Made by a program: the position numbers and the translations under genes
The notes under the pieces: generated by a model
Databases searched by the model: none
What the model saw: the letters and a program-made list of their open reading frames with translations, nothing else
Told to the model about the DNA's origin: nothing
Assembly (NCBI RefSeq): GCF_023716565.1
Contig: NZ_CP071849.1
Location: 62,001-126,000 of the forward strand
Length of the DNA: 64,000 bases
Direction of reading: 5' to 3'
Origin: Vibrio sp. SCSIO 43136
GTDB lineage: Bacteria; Pseudomonadota; Gammaproteobacteria; Enterobacterales; Vibrionaceae
Part shown: piece after piece, positions 8,201 to 17,770 of the stretch
Layout: each line of letters begins with the position of its first letter
How positions within the stretch are numbered: the first letter of the stretch is position 1

Positions 8201-8716
8201 TTACGAATCCTTAATTAACTGTTTTAATGTCATTTTTGCACTGATGATCGCTTGATCACCAAGTACGGCCCACGCACTAGAAACGCCCTCGTGAAGCAAA
8301 TATAGGCTTGCTGCGAGTGGCTCGTTGCCCGCCAAGTTTCCGAGTTTGTCTTTGACTTCGAGTTTGTGTTTTTTGACGGCTTGGTTGATGAGCTCATTAT
8401 CGGGAAATGCTGCCATTGCATTGACTGACATACAGCCATTAGGCGCATACTCCACCATCCATGTTTTTAGCTGCTCAAAGGCAAACTCGACCGCATCAAG
8501 TCCAGCCGGATGTGGGTTATCGGCAAGTAATTTGAGGTAACGCTGGTGGCGAAACTCGAGTGCCCCAACAATCATTGCCTCTTTGGATGGGAAATGTTTA
8601 TACAAGGTGCGAAGGCTAACATCGCACTCGGTTTTCAGCTGGGAGACACTTGGCTGAGCAAACCCATGCTGGCTAAAAGCTTGTTCCAATCTCTCGGCAA
8701 TTTGTTGTTTGAGCAT
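8201..8716 (-). CDS. TetR-family repressor
   Basis: A 171-residue TetR regulator. The N-terminal helix-turn-helix is SVSQLKTECDVSLRTLYKHFPSKEAMI; the C-terminal half should form the ligand pocket (YAPNGCMSVNAMAAFPD). AGGA six bases before the ATG gives the start. It leads the operon with the dehydrogenase and is divergent from the cupin gene. Two copies of a GTAGAx-N6-TTCTAC palindrome lie in the divergent region, so it probably represses both directions and itself. Confidence 0.88.
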   Translation of the reverse strand: MLKQQIAERLEQAFSQHGFAQPSVSQLKTECDVSLRTLYKHFPSKEAMIVGALEFRHQRYLKLLADNPHPAGLDAVEFAFEQLKTWMVEYAPNGCMSVNAMAAFPDNELINQAVKKHKLEVKDKLGNLAGNEPLAASLYLLHEGVSSAWAVLGDQAIISAKMTLKQLIKDS

Positions 8717-8731
8717 GACAATTCCTAATGG

Positions 8732-8749
8732 GTAGAATGTTTGTTCTAC
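8732..8749. promoter_or_regulatory. TetR operator copy 1
   Basis: GTAGAA-TGTTTG-TTCTAC is a perfect six-base-arm palindrome, 16 bases before the repressor start codon. Confidence 0.65.
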
Positions 8750-8756
8750 TTACAGG

Positions 8757-8774
8757 GTAGAGTGATCGTTCTAC
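8757..8774. promoter_or_regulatory. TetR operator copy 2
   Basis: GTAGAG-TGATCG-TTCTAC repeats the first operator with one change in the left arm. Its centre is 25 bases from that of the first copy, on the side of the cupin gene. Confidence 0.65.
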
Positions 8775-8829
8775 TTGTGTCAATGGGTGAAATAGTGATC
8801 AATAAAAGAACGATGGAGGAATGCAAAAA

Positions 8830-9153
8830 ATGAAAGAGAAAAAGAGCAATATATTCAGCCAGATACCCAATGATTTATCCGAAGAAGTTTTTGAAGATAT
8901 CGTCAAAAACCCACACGTTCGTATTGAACGAATTGTTTCTTATGGACACAGCTCCCCCGAAACAGGTTGGTACGATCAGGAAGAAAACGAGTGGGTGATG
9001 GTGCTTAAAGGCCAAGGTGTACTTGAGTTTGAAGATGGTCGGATCGTGGTGCTTGAGAGTGGTGATTATCTCAACATAAAAGCTCATGAAAAGCATAAAG
9101 TCGCGGCGACAAAGGCCGATGAAGAGACAATTTGGTTGGCGGTGTTTTATTAG
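8830..9153 (+). CDS. Cupin-domain protein
   Basis: A 107-residue single-domain cupin. The barrel motifs are visible as the RIVVLESGDYLNIKAHEKHKVAA stretch and the preceding WVMVLKGQGVLEFEDG. Such small cupins bind a metal or small ligand. The GGAGGA ribosome site sits directly on the ATG at 8821 but nine bases before the ATG at 8830, so I chose 8830. It is divergent from the TetR operon with the two operators in between, so it may be a third target of the repressor. Confidence 0.75.
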   Translation: MKEKKSNIFSQIPNDLSEEVFEDIVKNPHVRIERIVSYGHSSPETGWYDQEENEWVMVLKGQGVLEFEDGRIVVLESGDYLNIKAHEKHKVAATKADEETIWLAVFY

Positions 9154-9179
9154 CCGAATATATCTGGGCGGCGGTTAAC

Positions 9180-9209
9180 AAAGCCCTAGCGCAATGCGGC
9201 TAGGGCTTT
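9180..9209. terminator. Bidirectional terminator after cupin and RND genes
   Basis: AAAGCCCTAGC and GCTAGGGCTTT form a perfect 11-bp stem with an eight-base loop between two convergent genes. Confidence 0.8.
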
Positions 9210-9218
9210 GGCTATAGG

Positions 9219-12200
9219 TCAGTGCTTTTCTGATTTTTGTCTTGCAAAGCAGACGGCGTAAAGCGCAGGTACAACCAATAGAACGACAGGCATAGAAAAC
9301 AGTAGCCCATAGCCAAGTGTTAGTGACATTGGCCCCATGTAAACATCAGTCCCTCCTAGGCCGTAAGCCAGAGGCAGCAGACCTGCGACCGTGGTCAAAG
9401 ACGTTAATAGGATTGGGCGCAAACGGCTCACCGAAGCCTCTACAATGGCTTGAGTAGCATCTTGTACTTGCGCCCGACGCTGATTGATCTGGTTAATCAG
9501 AACCAGTGAGTTGTTCACCACAACGCCCGTCATGCCTAAGATACCAATCAGGGCAAACATGGACAGAGCTTGCATATGTAGCACCAAAGCCATCAGTGAA
9601 ATGACCACAGCAAATGGGATCACGGCCATGATAAGCACGGGCTGCAATAACGAGTTGAACATCACGGCTAAGACAAAATAGATCCCAACCATAGCGGCAG
9701 GAAATGCCACCATAAAGCCACTCATGGTTTCGTTGGTGCTCTCTGCTTCGCCACCGAATTCGATCTCTACCCCAGCAGGGATCTTGCCTTCAAGATGTTG
9801 TGCCATTGCATCGGAAATTTCGACCGCAGTCAGGTCTGGATCAGATATTTGAGCGGTGACGGTTACCTCTCTAGCACCATTGTAGTGTTTGATGAGCTGA
9901 GGTGACTCAATCTCTTCTACTTTTGCAAGCTGTGCCAGCGGTACTTGAGTGCCTTGAGCGGTATAGACTTTGAGCTTAGCAAGTTGGTCTAATTGGCGGT
10001 ATTTTTGGTCAAGAATGACTCTTAAATCGACATTTTGATCACCAATCCAAGTCGAGGTCACCGTATCACCTTCAAAAGCAATGCGAAGGGTTGTGGTCAA
10101 GTCCGCAACGGTCAGTCCATATTTTGCTAACCAATGGTATTGAGGAAGGATGCTTAGTTGTTTATCTCGCAATGCTTCACTATTGGACACGTTATCCAAC
10201 CCTGAGTGTTCCGTTAGCCATTGGCTGACCGTTGCGACGGCTTGGTCGCGCGATGTTTGTGTCCCGCCTAAGACTCGGATCTCTACAGGTTCCCCCGGTG
10301 GCGGCCCGCCCGCATCCACTGAAAACTTAACAAATAACGCATTGTCATTGAGTGTTAATTGGCTGTTTAGGTCTGCGATGATCTGTTGGGCTGTGCGCTC
10401 ACGCTGATCGAAATTGCTCAAGACAATGGTGCCTTGGCTGGTTGGGGTACCATATACCATTTGGAATGATTTCAGTTCGCTTGTTGGCAAAGAAGCGATC
10501 GCCGTTTCCATTGCTAGATGTGCGTTACGTATCTCGCTCAAAGGCGTGCCCGTCTCAGTTTCGGTATACACCTCAATGTACTTAGCCGCATCTGATGGGA
10601 AAATATCCACTTTTAAAGTGGTGGTGAGAAATGCACTGCCACTGAGCGCCAATATAGCGATCAACAGTACGGTTTTGCGAAAACGAAGACACCACTCAAG
10701 CAGAGCTTGATAACCCTGACTTACTCGATTCCAGCGAGATGATTCAGTTTGACGTAGCGTTTGTTTTTCCAAAGAGTGAGCCAAGTGGGCGGGCAGAGTA
10801 AAGGTACATTCTGCCAGAGAGAAGAGCAGTGCAGCGATAACGGTTACTGGGATCACCGCAGCAACATTACCCATAGTACCTGGGATAAATGCAATCGGAA
10901 TAAACACGAGTGCGGTGGTGGTTAGGCTTGCGAGGATTGGCTTAAATACGTCTTTGGTGCCATCGATCGCGGCTTGCAAAGCGGGTTTACCCTGCTCTTT
11001 TTGCTGATAGATGCTTTCGGCGATAATGACGGAGTCATCGACGATAATCCCTATCACCAGCAGTAATGCCGCAAGAGTAATGCTATCAAGGTTCTGTCCT
11101 ACCATAGGTAGCACAACCATGACACCTAAGATACAAAATGGGATGGATACCGAAACCCAAAAAGCCACCTGACGTTTTAAGATCAGGCTAAGCACCGCCA
11201 AAACTAAAATCAAACCTATGCCGCCGTTAGTGGCAACGATAGAGAATTTATTGGCCATGTCATCGGCAAGATTTACGTTGATTTGATATTCGAATACCCC
11301 TTGCCAGTTGGATTGCTCCTGCGCAAGCAGTTGCTGGACTTGCTCAACGGTGGCAATGATGTCTGCACTGCCACTATTGGTGACTGAAAATATTAGGCTA
11401 GTAGCTCCATTGACCATGCCCACTTCGGTAGCTTTGACAAAGGTATCCTCTACCTTAGCCACATCGCCAACTCGGACGATTGCTCCACTAGGTAATGCTT
11501 TGATCACGATATTGCTAATGTCATCAGCAGACTTCACTTGAGTCATAGTGACAATTTTTTGTTCACCAATCCAAGACTCAATGCTCCCGCCTGACTGGGA
11601 AATACTATGGTTTTGAATCGCTTGGCTAATATCATCAAAACTCAACTGATAGCGACTGACCAGCTCGGGGTCGATGTTGATCTGAAACTCACGTTCGTTA
11701 TACCCATTGATAGAGACTTGGCTAACGCCATTGATATTACGCAGCTTCTTTTCGAGCAAATAACCGTACTGTTGAAGCTGACCAATGTCTTGATTGTCAT
11801 CTGCAAGGTTGACACCAAAAGTCATGACTTCAAAAGAGGAGGTTGCACGCTGCGTCAGGGTGGGTGGGTTCTTAAGGTTCGTCGGCAAGTCGTTGATCCG
11901 ATCAATCGCTTGTTGCAGATCACGCATGATTTTTGCGTGATCTGCATCAGGTAGGAACTCAACTTCGATCGTTGAAGTGCCATCAACTGACTGAGAAGAA
12001 AAGTAGTTCACCCCTTCAATGTTCTTGATCTCTTTTTCAATCTTATTGGTGATATTGATTTCAATGTCTTGCGCAGTGGCTCCGGGGTAATGAGTCACGA
12101 TGTCAGCCGATTCGAACGCAACATTTGGGTACTCTTGAAGCTTTAAAGAGGACAAAGAAGCTGCACCGAGAAGCAGTACCATGATGGTCATGATCCGAGC

Positions 12201-12242
12201 AAGAAAGCTGCGCTGGGCAAAGTAGCGAATAAACGAGGTCAT
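9219..12242 (-). CDS. RND efflux pump inner-membrane permease
   Basis: A 1007-residue permease of the resistance-nodulation-division family (AcrB/MexB-like HAE1 branch). It has the opening YFAQRSFLARIMTIMVLLLGAASL, PGATAQDIEINITNKIEKEI in the porter domain, the transmembrane proton-relay segment GIIVDDSVIIAESIY, and the second-repeat GIVVNNSLVLINQI. It pumps drugs, dyes or detergents from the periplasm with proton motive force, as a trimer with an adaptor and TolC. The first repeat has the usual two Asp, the second has VVNN in the matching place, as in many members. The adaptor gene lies ten bases upstream; no outer-membrane factor is in the window. Confidence 0.9.
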   Translation of the reverse strand: MTSFIRYFAQRSFLARIMTIMVLLLGAASLSSLKLQEYPNVAFESADIVTHYPGATAQDIEINITNKIEKEIKNIEGVNYFSSQSVDGTSTIEVEFLPDADHAKIMRDLQQAIDRINDLPTNLKNPPTLTQRATSSFEVMTFGVNLADDNQDIGQLQQYGYLLEKKLRNINGVSQVSINGYNEREFQINIDPELVSRYQLSFDDISQAIQNHSISQSGGSIESWIGEQKIVTMTQVKSADDISNIVIKALPSGAIVRVGDVAKVEDTFVKATEVGMVNGATSLIFSVTNSGSADIIATVEQVQQLLAQEQSNWQGVFEYQINVNLADDMANKFSIVATNGGIGLILVLAVLSLILKRQVAFWVSVSIPFCILGVMVVLPMVGQNLDSITLAALLLVIGIIVDDSVIIAESIYQQKEQGKPALQAAIDGTKDVFKPILASLTTTALVFIPIAFIPGTMGNVAAVIPVTVIAALLFSLAECTFTLPAHLAHSLEKQTLRQTESSRWNRVSQGYQALLEWCLRFRKTVLLIAILALSGSAFLTTTLKVDIFPSDAAKYIEVYTETETGTPLSEIRNAHLAMETAIASLPTSELKSFQMVYGTPTSQGTIVLSNFDQRERTAQQIIADLNSQLTLNDNALFVKFSVDAGGPPPGEPVEIRVLGGTQTSRDQAVATVSQWLTEHSGLDNVSNSEALRDKQLSILPQYHWLAKYGLTVADLTTTLRIAFEGDTVTSTWIGDQNVDLRVILDQKYRQLDQLAKLKVYTAQGTQVPLAQLAKVEEIESPQLIKHYNGAREVTVTAQISDPDLTAVEISDAMAQHLEGKIPAGVEIEFGGEAESTNETMSGFMVAFPAAMVGIYFVLAVMFNSLLQPVLIMAVIPFAVVISLMALVLHMQALSMFALIGILGMTGVVVNNSLVLINQINQRRAQVQDATQAIVEASVSRLRPILLTSLTTVAGLLPLAYGLGGTDVYMGPMSLTLGYGLLFSMPVVLLVVPALYAVCFARQKSEKH

Positions 12243-12251
12243 GAGTGCTCC

Positions 12252-13016
12252 TTATTGGCTATCGGTCGTGGCGTGAATTGACATGCCGGGTTTTAGTTGA
12301 TGACCCTGATTTTCGATGTCGATCTCAATGGGGTAGGCTTTGGTATTTGGATCGAGCTGAACACCGATACGACTGATCTGCGCTTTGATGAGTTGTGAAG
12401 GTGCAGTTTCAGCCCATAAGGTGACAGACTGTCCGATTTGTAAGCTATTGATGTCATACTCGCTGGCGTAAAGTCGCACTGAAATCTGGTCTATATTGAT
12501 GACTTGATAAAGTGCATCGCCTTTTGAAACCCAGTCACCAGACTCCACACTAGAGCTGACGATAAAACCGGAGATGCTGGTGGTGATTTGAGTATCTTCG
12601 AGTGCTTGCTTGGCTTCTTTAAGCTCTATCTTTGCCAAAGCAAGGCTCGCCTTAGAAGTCAGATATTGCGCCTTGGCGATATCAAGGTCATTGATTGCTA
12701 GACTATTCTTACTGCTTAACTCCTGATAGCGCTCATAGATAGACTGCTTTTGCACTAAATCGGCTGAGGCAAGATTGACGTTGGCTTGCTGCTTTTCTAG
12801 CGCAAACTCAAAGTCTTGAGTTTCAATGCTAGCAACCAACTGCTGCTTTAGAACAGGTTCTCCAAGCTCTAAAGGTGCAGAGCTCATCACGCCGTCGACT
12901 TTGCTGACAATTGTTTGAGGGGTTGCAACAAAAGCCTCGCCAACTAAGTTGGTAGCAAAAGCTGCTGGGGTCGAAAGTGCACTCGCAATACAAAGTGCCC
13001 ATGTGGTTTTTTTCAT
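12252..13016 (-). CDS. RND efflux periplasmic adaptor protein
   Basis: A 254-residue membrane-fusion protein. A signal peptide (KKTTWALCIASALSTPAAFA) is followed by a barrel-sandwich half, a coiled-coil hairpin (FEFALEKQQANVNLASADL to LALAKIELKEAKQALEDT), and a beta-barrel (ISGFIVSSSVESGDWVSKGDALYQV). It links the permease to an outer-membrane channel. It is somewhat short for the family. The start at 13016 follows GGAGA; the longer reading from 13094 has no signal peptide at its front. First gene of the pump operon, divergent from the two-component system. Confidence 0.88.
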   Translation of the reverse strand: MKKTTWALCIASALSTPAAFATNLVGEAFVATPQTIVSKVDGVMSSAPLELGEPVLKQQLVASIETQDFEFALEKQQANVNLASADLVQKQSIYERYQELSSKNSLAINDLDIAKAQYLTSKASLALAKIELKEAKQALEDTQITTSISGFIVSSSVESGDWVSKGDALYQVINIDQISVRLYASEYDINSLQIGQSVTLWAETAPSQLIKAQISRIGVQLDPNTKAYPIEIDIENQGHQLKPGMSIHATTDSQ

Positions 13017-13203
13017 CACTAAATCTCCAAATTCTTGGGTTGGATTCAGTCTCTCAATCTTGATGTCGAGTTTTTGTCGAAGTGGGTTCGACACCTAGTA
13101 GAATTAGTGCGATAAACGATCAGGCAGGCGAATCAGCGTCGCTTTCGACATTTCATCGACACGCCACGAGACAACATAGAACTATTAAAAAAAGGATTAG
13201 CCG

Positions 13204-13884
13204 ATGTTGGAAAAGCGAAAAATATTAGTGGTGGAAGACAACCTTGAGCTGCAAGGTATTTTGGCCGATTTTCTGGAAATAAAAGGTGCGGAAGCTGACT
13301 TTGCCGCTGACGGTGCACTGGGCCTTGAATTAGGTTTAAGTGGTGAGTTTGATGCCATTATTTTGGATGTGATGTTGCCCAAAATGGATGGCATGGATGT
13401 CGCAAAGTTGCTCCGTAGCCAAGGTGTCACGACCCCTATATTGATGCTCACTGCTCTGAATGGTCAGCAAGACTTGCTGACTGGATTTGAATCGGGTGTG
13501 GACGACTTTGTCTCCAAGCCGTTTCAGTTTCCAGAATTGGAAGCTCGTTTAAGTGCTTTAATTAAGCGCTATCGTGGTGATGTTGCTAAAACACTTATGC
13601 GCTTTGGCGAGCTGGAAGTCGATGACAAAACCCATCAAGTGACTCGTTGTGGCAAGGTACTCGACATCAGTCCTGCGCTGTATCAAATATTAATTACCCT
13701 AGTTAAAGCTCAAGGCGAAGTAGTGTCGAGAGAAACGTTGATTTACCAGCTTTGGGGAGAGGATGTTCCCGACAATGATGTGTTGAGAAGCCACATCTAT
13801 TTGCTGCGCAACAGTTTAGATAAACCATTTGATCACCCAATGCTGGTGACTGTCCCTAAATTTGGATTTAAGTTGGTGAAATGA
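13204..13884 (+). CDS. OmpR-family response regulator
   Basis: A 226-residue response regulator: receiver domain (residues about 5-120) with acidic pocket Glu11/Asp12, phosphoacceptor Asp55 in the LDVMLPKMDG motif and Lys105-type VSKPF, then a winged-helix DNA-binding domain ending in RSHIYLLRNSLDKPF...KFGFKLV. AAGGA precedes the ATG. The sensor kinase gene overlaps its stop by four bases (ATGA). Divergent position beside the RND pump suggests it controls pump expression. Confidence 0.92.
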   Translation: MLEKRKILVVEDNLELQGILADFLEIKGAEADFAADGALGLELGLSGEFDAIILDVMLPKMDGMDVAKLLRSQGVTTPILMLTALNGQQDLLTGFESGVDDFVSKPFQFPELEARLSALIKRYRGDVAKTLMRFGELEVDDKTHQVTRCGKVLDISPALYQILITLVKAQGEVVSRETLIYQLWGEDVPDNDVLRSHIYLLRNSLDKPFDHPMLVTVPKFGFKLVK

Positions 13885-15152
13885 TGTTTGGCATTGAGAA
13901 ACGCAAACACAGTAACTCGATTCATGACGTCAAGGTCAGGTTGCTAAAGCACTTTTCTATCATCGCTTTGCTCTCCTCATTTTTAGTGTTTATGGCCTTT
14001 TCCGTACGCTTGATCGTGCAAGAAGATGAGCAAATTGAGCGCCATCTCCAATCATTTGAACAGGTGGCCGTGACACACTACAAACTTTCACAGCAGCCTT
14101 ACGCTGTGCTTAGTCAGTATGTAACGGCTTACTACGATAGAAGTCTGATGCCCGAGCTTTACCTTGAGCAGTTGCCTGTTCCTGTGGGAAGCGTTAGCCG
14201 CTTTCGTGACCCGTTCGAAGCGGGTTATATGATCTATCACAATCAGTTTGAGTGGAATGGAGAGACGATTTCCTATTATTTGACCATTGATGGAACTGCA
14301 GTGGAATTTGGCGACGACAACTGGGATACATTATTGATGACGTCGAGTTTATTAATGGTGTTTTTGCTGGTGATTCTTCGTTTTGCATTAAAGCGAGTGT
14401 TCGATCAACTCATGGCTCCGATGACTGAGTTAAGTAATCAACTGAGCTCGGATAAAACGGGGGACTTTGCGGTTTCCGAGACTGCCATTGATGAGTTAAA
14501 GCAGCTGACCAATAAGCTTAATTCCTATAGTGAAATGAAGGAAAGGGTCGCCAAACAGGAGCTGATGTTTGCCAAATACGCCAGCCATGAACTTAAAACA
14601 CCGATTGCGATCATCTCAGGAGCTGCAAACTTGCAAGCCATGAGTGATGAACCTCAATTTCAAGCCAAACAGCGACAACGTATTGTTGATGCTGCCGATG
14701 GTATGCAGCAAACGGTGGAGGTCTTGCTTAATATCGTTAAGCAGGAGAATGCGGCTCATAAAGATAAATTGCACGTTCTAAAGCGAGATGAGGTTTTGCT
14801 GGCAGACTTTGAGCAAAAAGCCGCAAAGGGTGTGTCGGTGATACTGCACATGGATGCTCAGGTATCTCTCAATATGCCCCCTGTGGTGGCGAGCATAATC
14901 ATCAATAACTTAGTTGAAAATGCGCTCAGGTTTACGGTTGAGGGTGAAGTAACTATCAGTGTGAGCGAGTCCGAAATTGGTGTTGTAGATTCAGGACGTG
15001 GGTTGTCTAAACAACCAGAGACAGAACATGGATTGGGGCTGCTAATTGTCAGTCGAATTGCAAAAAGCTATGGATGGGCGTTTGAAATTCGTAATCGAGG
15101 CTCTCAGACAGGCTGTGTGGCAATACTCAACTATCTAGATTCGTCGCTCTAG
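13881..15152 (+). CDS. Sensor histidine kinase
   Basis: A 423-residue membrane sensor kinase. Two transmembrane helices (residues about 25-50 and 150-170) bracket a roughly 100-residue periplasmic loop; a HAMP-like linker follows. The phosphoacceptor is His236 in FAKYASHELKTPIAII, and the ATP-binding domain shows the N box NNLVENALRF, G1 VDSGRG and G2 GLGLLIV. It overlaps the response regulator by ATGA, so the two are translationally coupled. The signal is unknown; efflux substrates or membrane stress are reasonable guesses from the neighbours. Confidence 0.92.
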   Translation: MMFGIEKRKHSNSIHDVKVRLLKHFSIIALLSSFLVFMAFSVRLIVQEDEQIERHLQSFEQVAVTHYKLSQQPYAVLSQYVTAYYDRSLMPELYLEQLPVPVGSVSRFRDPFEAGYMIYHNQFEWNGETISYYLTIDGTAVEFGDDNWDTLLMTSSLLMVFLLVILRFALKRVFDQLMAPMTELSNQLSSDKTGDFAVSETAIDELKQLTNKLNSYSEMKERVAKQELMFAKYASHELKTPIAIISGAANLQAMSDEPQFQAKQRQRIVDAADGMQQTVEVLLNIVKQENAAHKDKLHVLKRDEVLLADFEQKAAKGVSVILHMDAQVSLNMPPVVASIIINNLVENALRFTVEGEVTISVSESEIGVVDSGRGLSKQPETEHGLGLLIVSRIAKSYGWAFEIRNRGSQTGCVAILNYLDSSL

Positions 15153-15204
15153 TGGGGATGGTTTGCTGAGTATGGTTTGCTGGGTATAGGTTACTCGTAT
15201 GCTC

Positions 15205-15228
15205 GCTCTCCTTCATGTGAAGGAGAGC
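15205..15228. terminator. Hairpin between convergent kinase and nasA genes
   Basis: GCTCTCCTTCA and TGAAGGAGAGC form a perfect 11-bp inverted repeat with almost no loop, located between two convergent genes. No strong T-run follows, so termination strength is uncertain. Confidence 0.55.
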
Positions 15229-15239
15229 CACGTCGTTGG

Positions 15240-17723
15240 TTAAGCGATCCTCTGCGCCAAACTTTGCCCCAAAAACTCCATTTCCGCTTCCGCCGTATAA
15301 GGCTGGGTGTATAGAGCAATCATCTGATCATATTGCCAAGCTTGCAGTGTTGAGGCTGCTTTAAGGGTCATTAGCCATTTATCTTCGCTGGTGGTAGCAA
15401 AAAGCGTTTCCGAGCTGCCATCGAATGTAATCTGTTTCGCTTCTGTGTGTTCTAGCTGAGATCTCAGCTGGCTCGCCAGCTCATTAAAGCTCAAATTTGA
15501 TGCGATTCGATACAGGTAGCCACCAGAGATCTTCTGTCTTGCCCAATAATCACAGCCTTCGAGTGTTAACGCTGTTGGGCTAATCAGTGCGGCTTCGCTG
15601 CGAATCGTCACAGGCTCTATGGTGACCGGGGTATGTTTAAACTCAGGTTGGCCAGAGAAACTGTCGGTAAACGGAGAAATTAGGGCGCAAGGCTTACTCT
15701 GTTTTGCCGTGGCACCATTCCAGTGAATTGGCACAAACACCTGATTTGGATCGATATCTTGGCTGATTTTCGCTTTCGCCAAACACTCTCCTTGCGCATT
15801 GCTTACCTTCACCAGTTGGCCTTCACTGACTCGATATTTCAGCGCAGTATGTGGGTGAAGCAGTGCATACGGTTCTGGATCAAATTCGCCAAGTGATGTC
15901 GCAAGACCAGTACGAGTCATGGTATGCCAATGGTCTCGGCTACGGCCACTGTTGAGCAGTAATGGATAATCTTTATCGGTTTCACTTTGTGGCGCTTGGT
16001 ACTGTACAGGGATAAAGCGCGCCTTGTTATCTGGAGTGAAAAATTTACCGTTAGCAAATAGGCGTTGATTGACCACTTCAGACTGTGGCTTGGTGACAGG
16101 CCACTGTTGCGGGGTTAAACGGCTGTAGCCTTTGTCGTCAAGTTGCGTTAAACCAATCAGGTTGAAGTCGCGTTCACCATTGAGGTTACCTTGGGTTGTT
16201 AGCTCGGCGTACTCTTTGAATACTTGTCCTTCATGCAGATAAGTGAACTCGGACTCAAAGCCCATCTTTTGTCCCACTTGAGAGATGATCCACCAGTCAG
16301 GCTTTGCCACCCCCGGGCTTGGTAGCACTTTGCGTTGGCGAGATATGCGACGCTCCGAGTTCGTCACTGTGCCTGATTTCTCACTCCAGCCTTGGGCAGG
16401 AAGCACCAAATCGGCGTGCTTACTGGTTTCGGTATCAGCAATGCAATCGGACACCACCACAAATGGGCAAGTGTCGAGCGCCTGCTTGATTTTGTCACTA
16501 TTTGGCAAGCTAACCACAGGATTGGTTGCCATGATCCATACCGCTTTGATTTTGCCTTCAGCCATAGCATCAAACATATCGATCGCTTTCAGTCCGGCGG
16601 TGACGGCAAGGCGGTTGGTGTTCCAGAAATTGCTCACCAATTGCAGATGTTCGGCGTTCTCGAACTCCATATGTGCCGTTAGGGTGTTAGCTAGTGCACC
16701 TACTTCACGTCCACCCATAGCATTAGGCTGTCCGGTGACGGAAAAAGGCCCGGTGCCCTCTTTGCCAATCTTACCTGTGGCAAGGTGACAGTTGATGATG
16801 CTGTTCACTTTATCTGAACCGCTCGTAGACTGATTCACCCCTTGTGAGTATATAGTGATCACTTTATCGGTATCGGCGAAATCACGATAAAACTCATTCA
16901 GCTCATGCTCAGACAAGCCAGTGATTAGGCTGGTTTGGGTATCAGAAGCTGTGGCTTCAATGGCTTTCTCAAACTGGTTGGTGTGGTTTTGAATAAATTC
17001 ATGGTCGAGGTGATCGTTGGCGGCTAAGTAACTCAACAGGCCATTGAACAGGGCAACATCTGCGCCAGAATGGATCGATAGATGTTGGTCGGCGATTGCA
17101 CTGGTATCGGTTCTTCTCGGGTCTACTACTACCACCTTAAGATTCGGATTGTCTTGTTTTGCACTACGTAATCGCTGGAACAGTACTGGGTGACACCAAG
17201 CCAAGTTTGAGCCGACCAACACCACAAGCTCTGCCTGTTCTAAGTCTTCATAGCATACGGGCACAGTGTCACTACCAAAGGCACGCTTATGACCTACTAC
17301 AGATGATGCCATACAGAGACGAGAGTTGCTGTCGATATTAGCAGTGCCCATAAACCCTTTAATCAGTTTGTTCGCTAGGTAGTAATCCTCAGTAAGTAGC
17401 TGACCAGAAACGTAAAACGCCACGCTATCAGGGCCATGCTCCTCTATGGCCTGCGCAAACTTATCTGCCACGGTTTGAGTGGCTTGATCCCAGCTAAGGG
17501 GTTCGCCCGTCTTGCGGTTTTGTGGGTAGAGTTGTCGACCATCTTGAATCACGGTTTCACCCAAGGCAATGCCTTTGGTGCATAGCTTTCCGTAGTTTGA
17601 TGGGTGATCTTTGTCGCCTCGAATCTCGAGCTCACCAGACATTTTTGGTCGCGCTTCAACACCGCAACCCACCCCACAATAGGCACAAGTGGTTTTAATC
17701 CATCCTTGGTTAGCATCACTCAT
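15240..17723 (-). CDS. nasA: Assimilatory nitrate reductase catalytic subunit
   Basis: An 827-residue molybdopterin oxidoreductase that reduces nitrate to nitrite in the cytoplasm. The N-terminal [4Fe-4S] site is Cys13-x2-Cys16-x3-Cys20-x26-Cys47, followed by molybdopterin-binding blocks including SNSRLCMASSVVGHKRAFGSD-type motif, QGVNQSTSG and GPFSVTGQPNAMGGREVG, all typical of NasA. The C-terminus is short and lacks the cysteine-rich [2Fe-2S] domain found in some enterobacterial NasA. No NasB-type reductase gene is adjacent, so the electron donor must be encoded elsewhere. Divergent from cobA-nirBD-narK. Confidence 0.92.
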   Translation of the reverse strand: MSDANQGWIKTTCAYCGVGCGVEARPKMSGELEIRGDKDHPSNYGKLCTKGIALGETVIQDGRQLYPQNRKTGEPLSWDQATQTVADKFAQAIEEHGPDSVAFYVSGQLLTEDYYLANKLIKGFMGTANIDSNSRLCMASSVVGHKRAFGSDTVPVCYEDLEQAELVVLVGSNLAWCHPVLFQRLRSAKQDNPNLKVVVVDPRRTDTSAIADQHLSIHSGADVALFNGLLSYLAANDHLDHEFIQNHTNQFEKAIEATASDTQTSLITGLSEHELNEFYRDFADTDKVITIYSQGVNQSTSGSDKVNSIINCHLATGKIGKEGTGPFSVTGQPNAMGGREVGALANTLTAHMEFENAEHLQLVSNFWNTNRLAVTAGLKAIDMFDAMAEGKIKAVWIMATNPVVSLPNSDKIKQALDTCPFVVVSDCIADTETSKHADLVLPAQGWSEKSGTVTNSERRISRQRKVLPSPGVAKPDWWIISQVGQKMGFESEFTYLHEGQVFKEYAELTTQGNLNGERDFNLIGLTQLDDKGYSRLTPQQWPVTKPQSEVVNQRLFANGKFFTPDNKARFIPVQYQAPQSETDKDYPLLLNSGRSRDHWHTMTRTGLATSLGEFDPEPYALLHPHTALKYRVSEGQLVKVSNAQGECLAKAKISQDIDPNQVFVPIHWNGATAKQSKPCALISPFTDSFSGQPEFKHTPVTIEPVTIRSEAALISPTALTLEGCDYWARQKISGGYLYRIASNLSFNELASQLRSQLEHTEAKQITFDGSSETLFATTSEDKWLMTLKAASTLQAWQYDQMIALYTQPYTAEAEMEFLGQSLAQRIA

Positions 17724-17770
17724 CGCATTTCCTCTAATTCTTATTAAAACTTTTCAGTTAGAGGTTAATA

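Noticed and set aside
11607..11954. 115-codon ORF opposite the RND permease
   Set aside because: Lies wholly inside a clear RND gene on the other strand; typical mirror ORF.
16285..16788. 167-codon ORF opposite nasA
   Set aside because: Antisense shadow of the well-supported nasA gene; no start signal.
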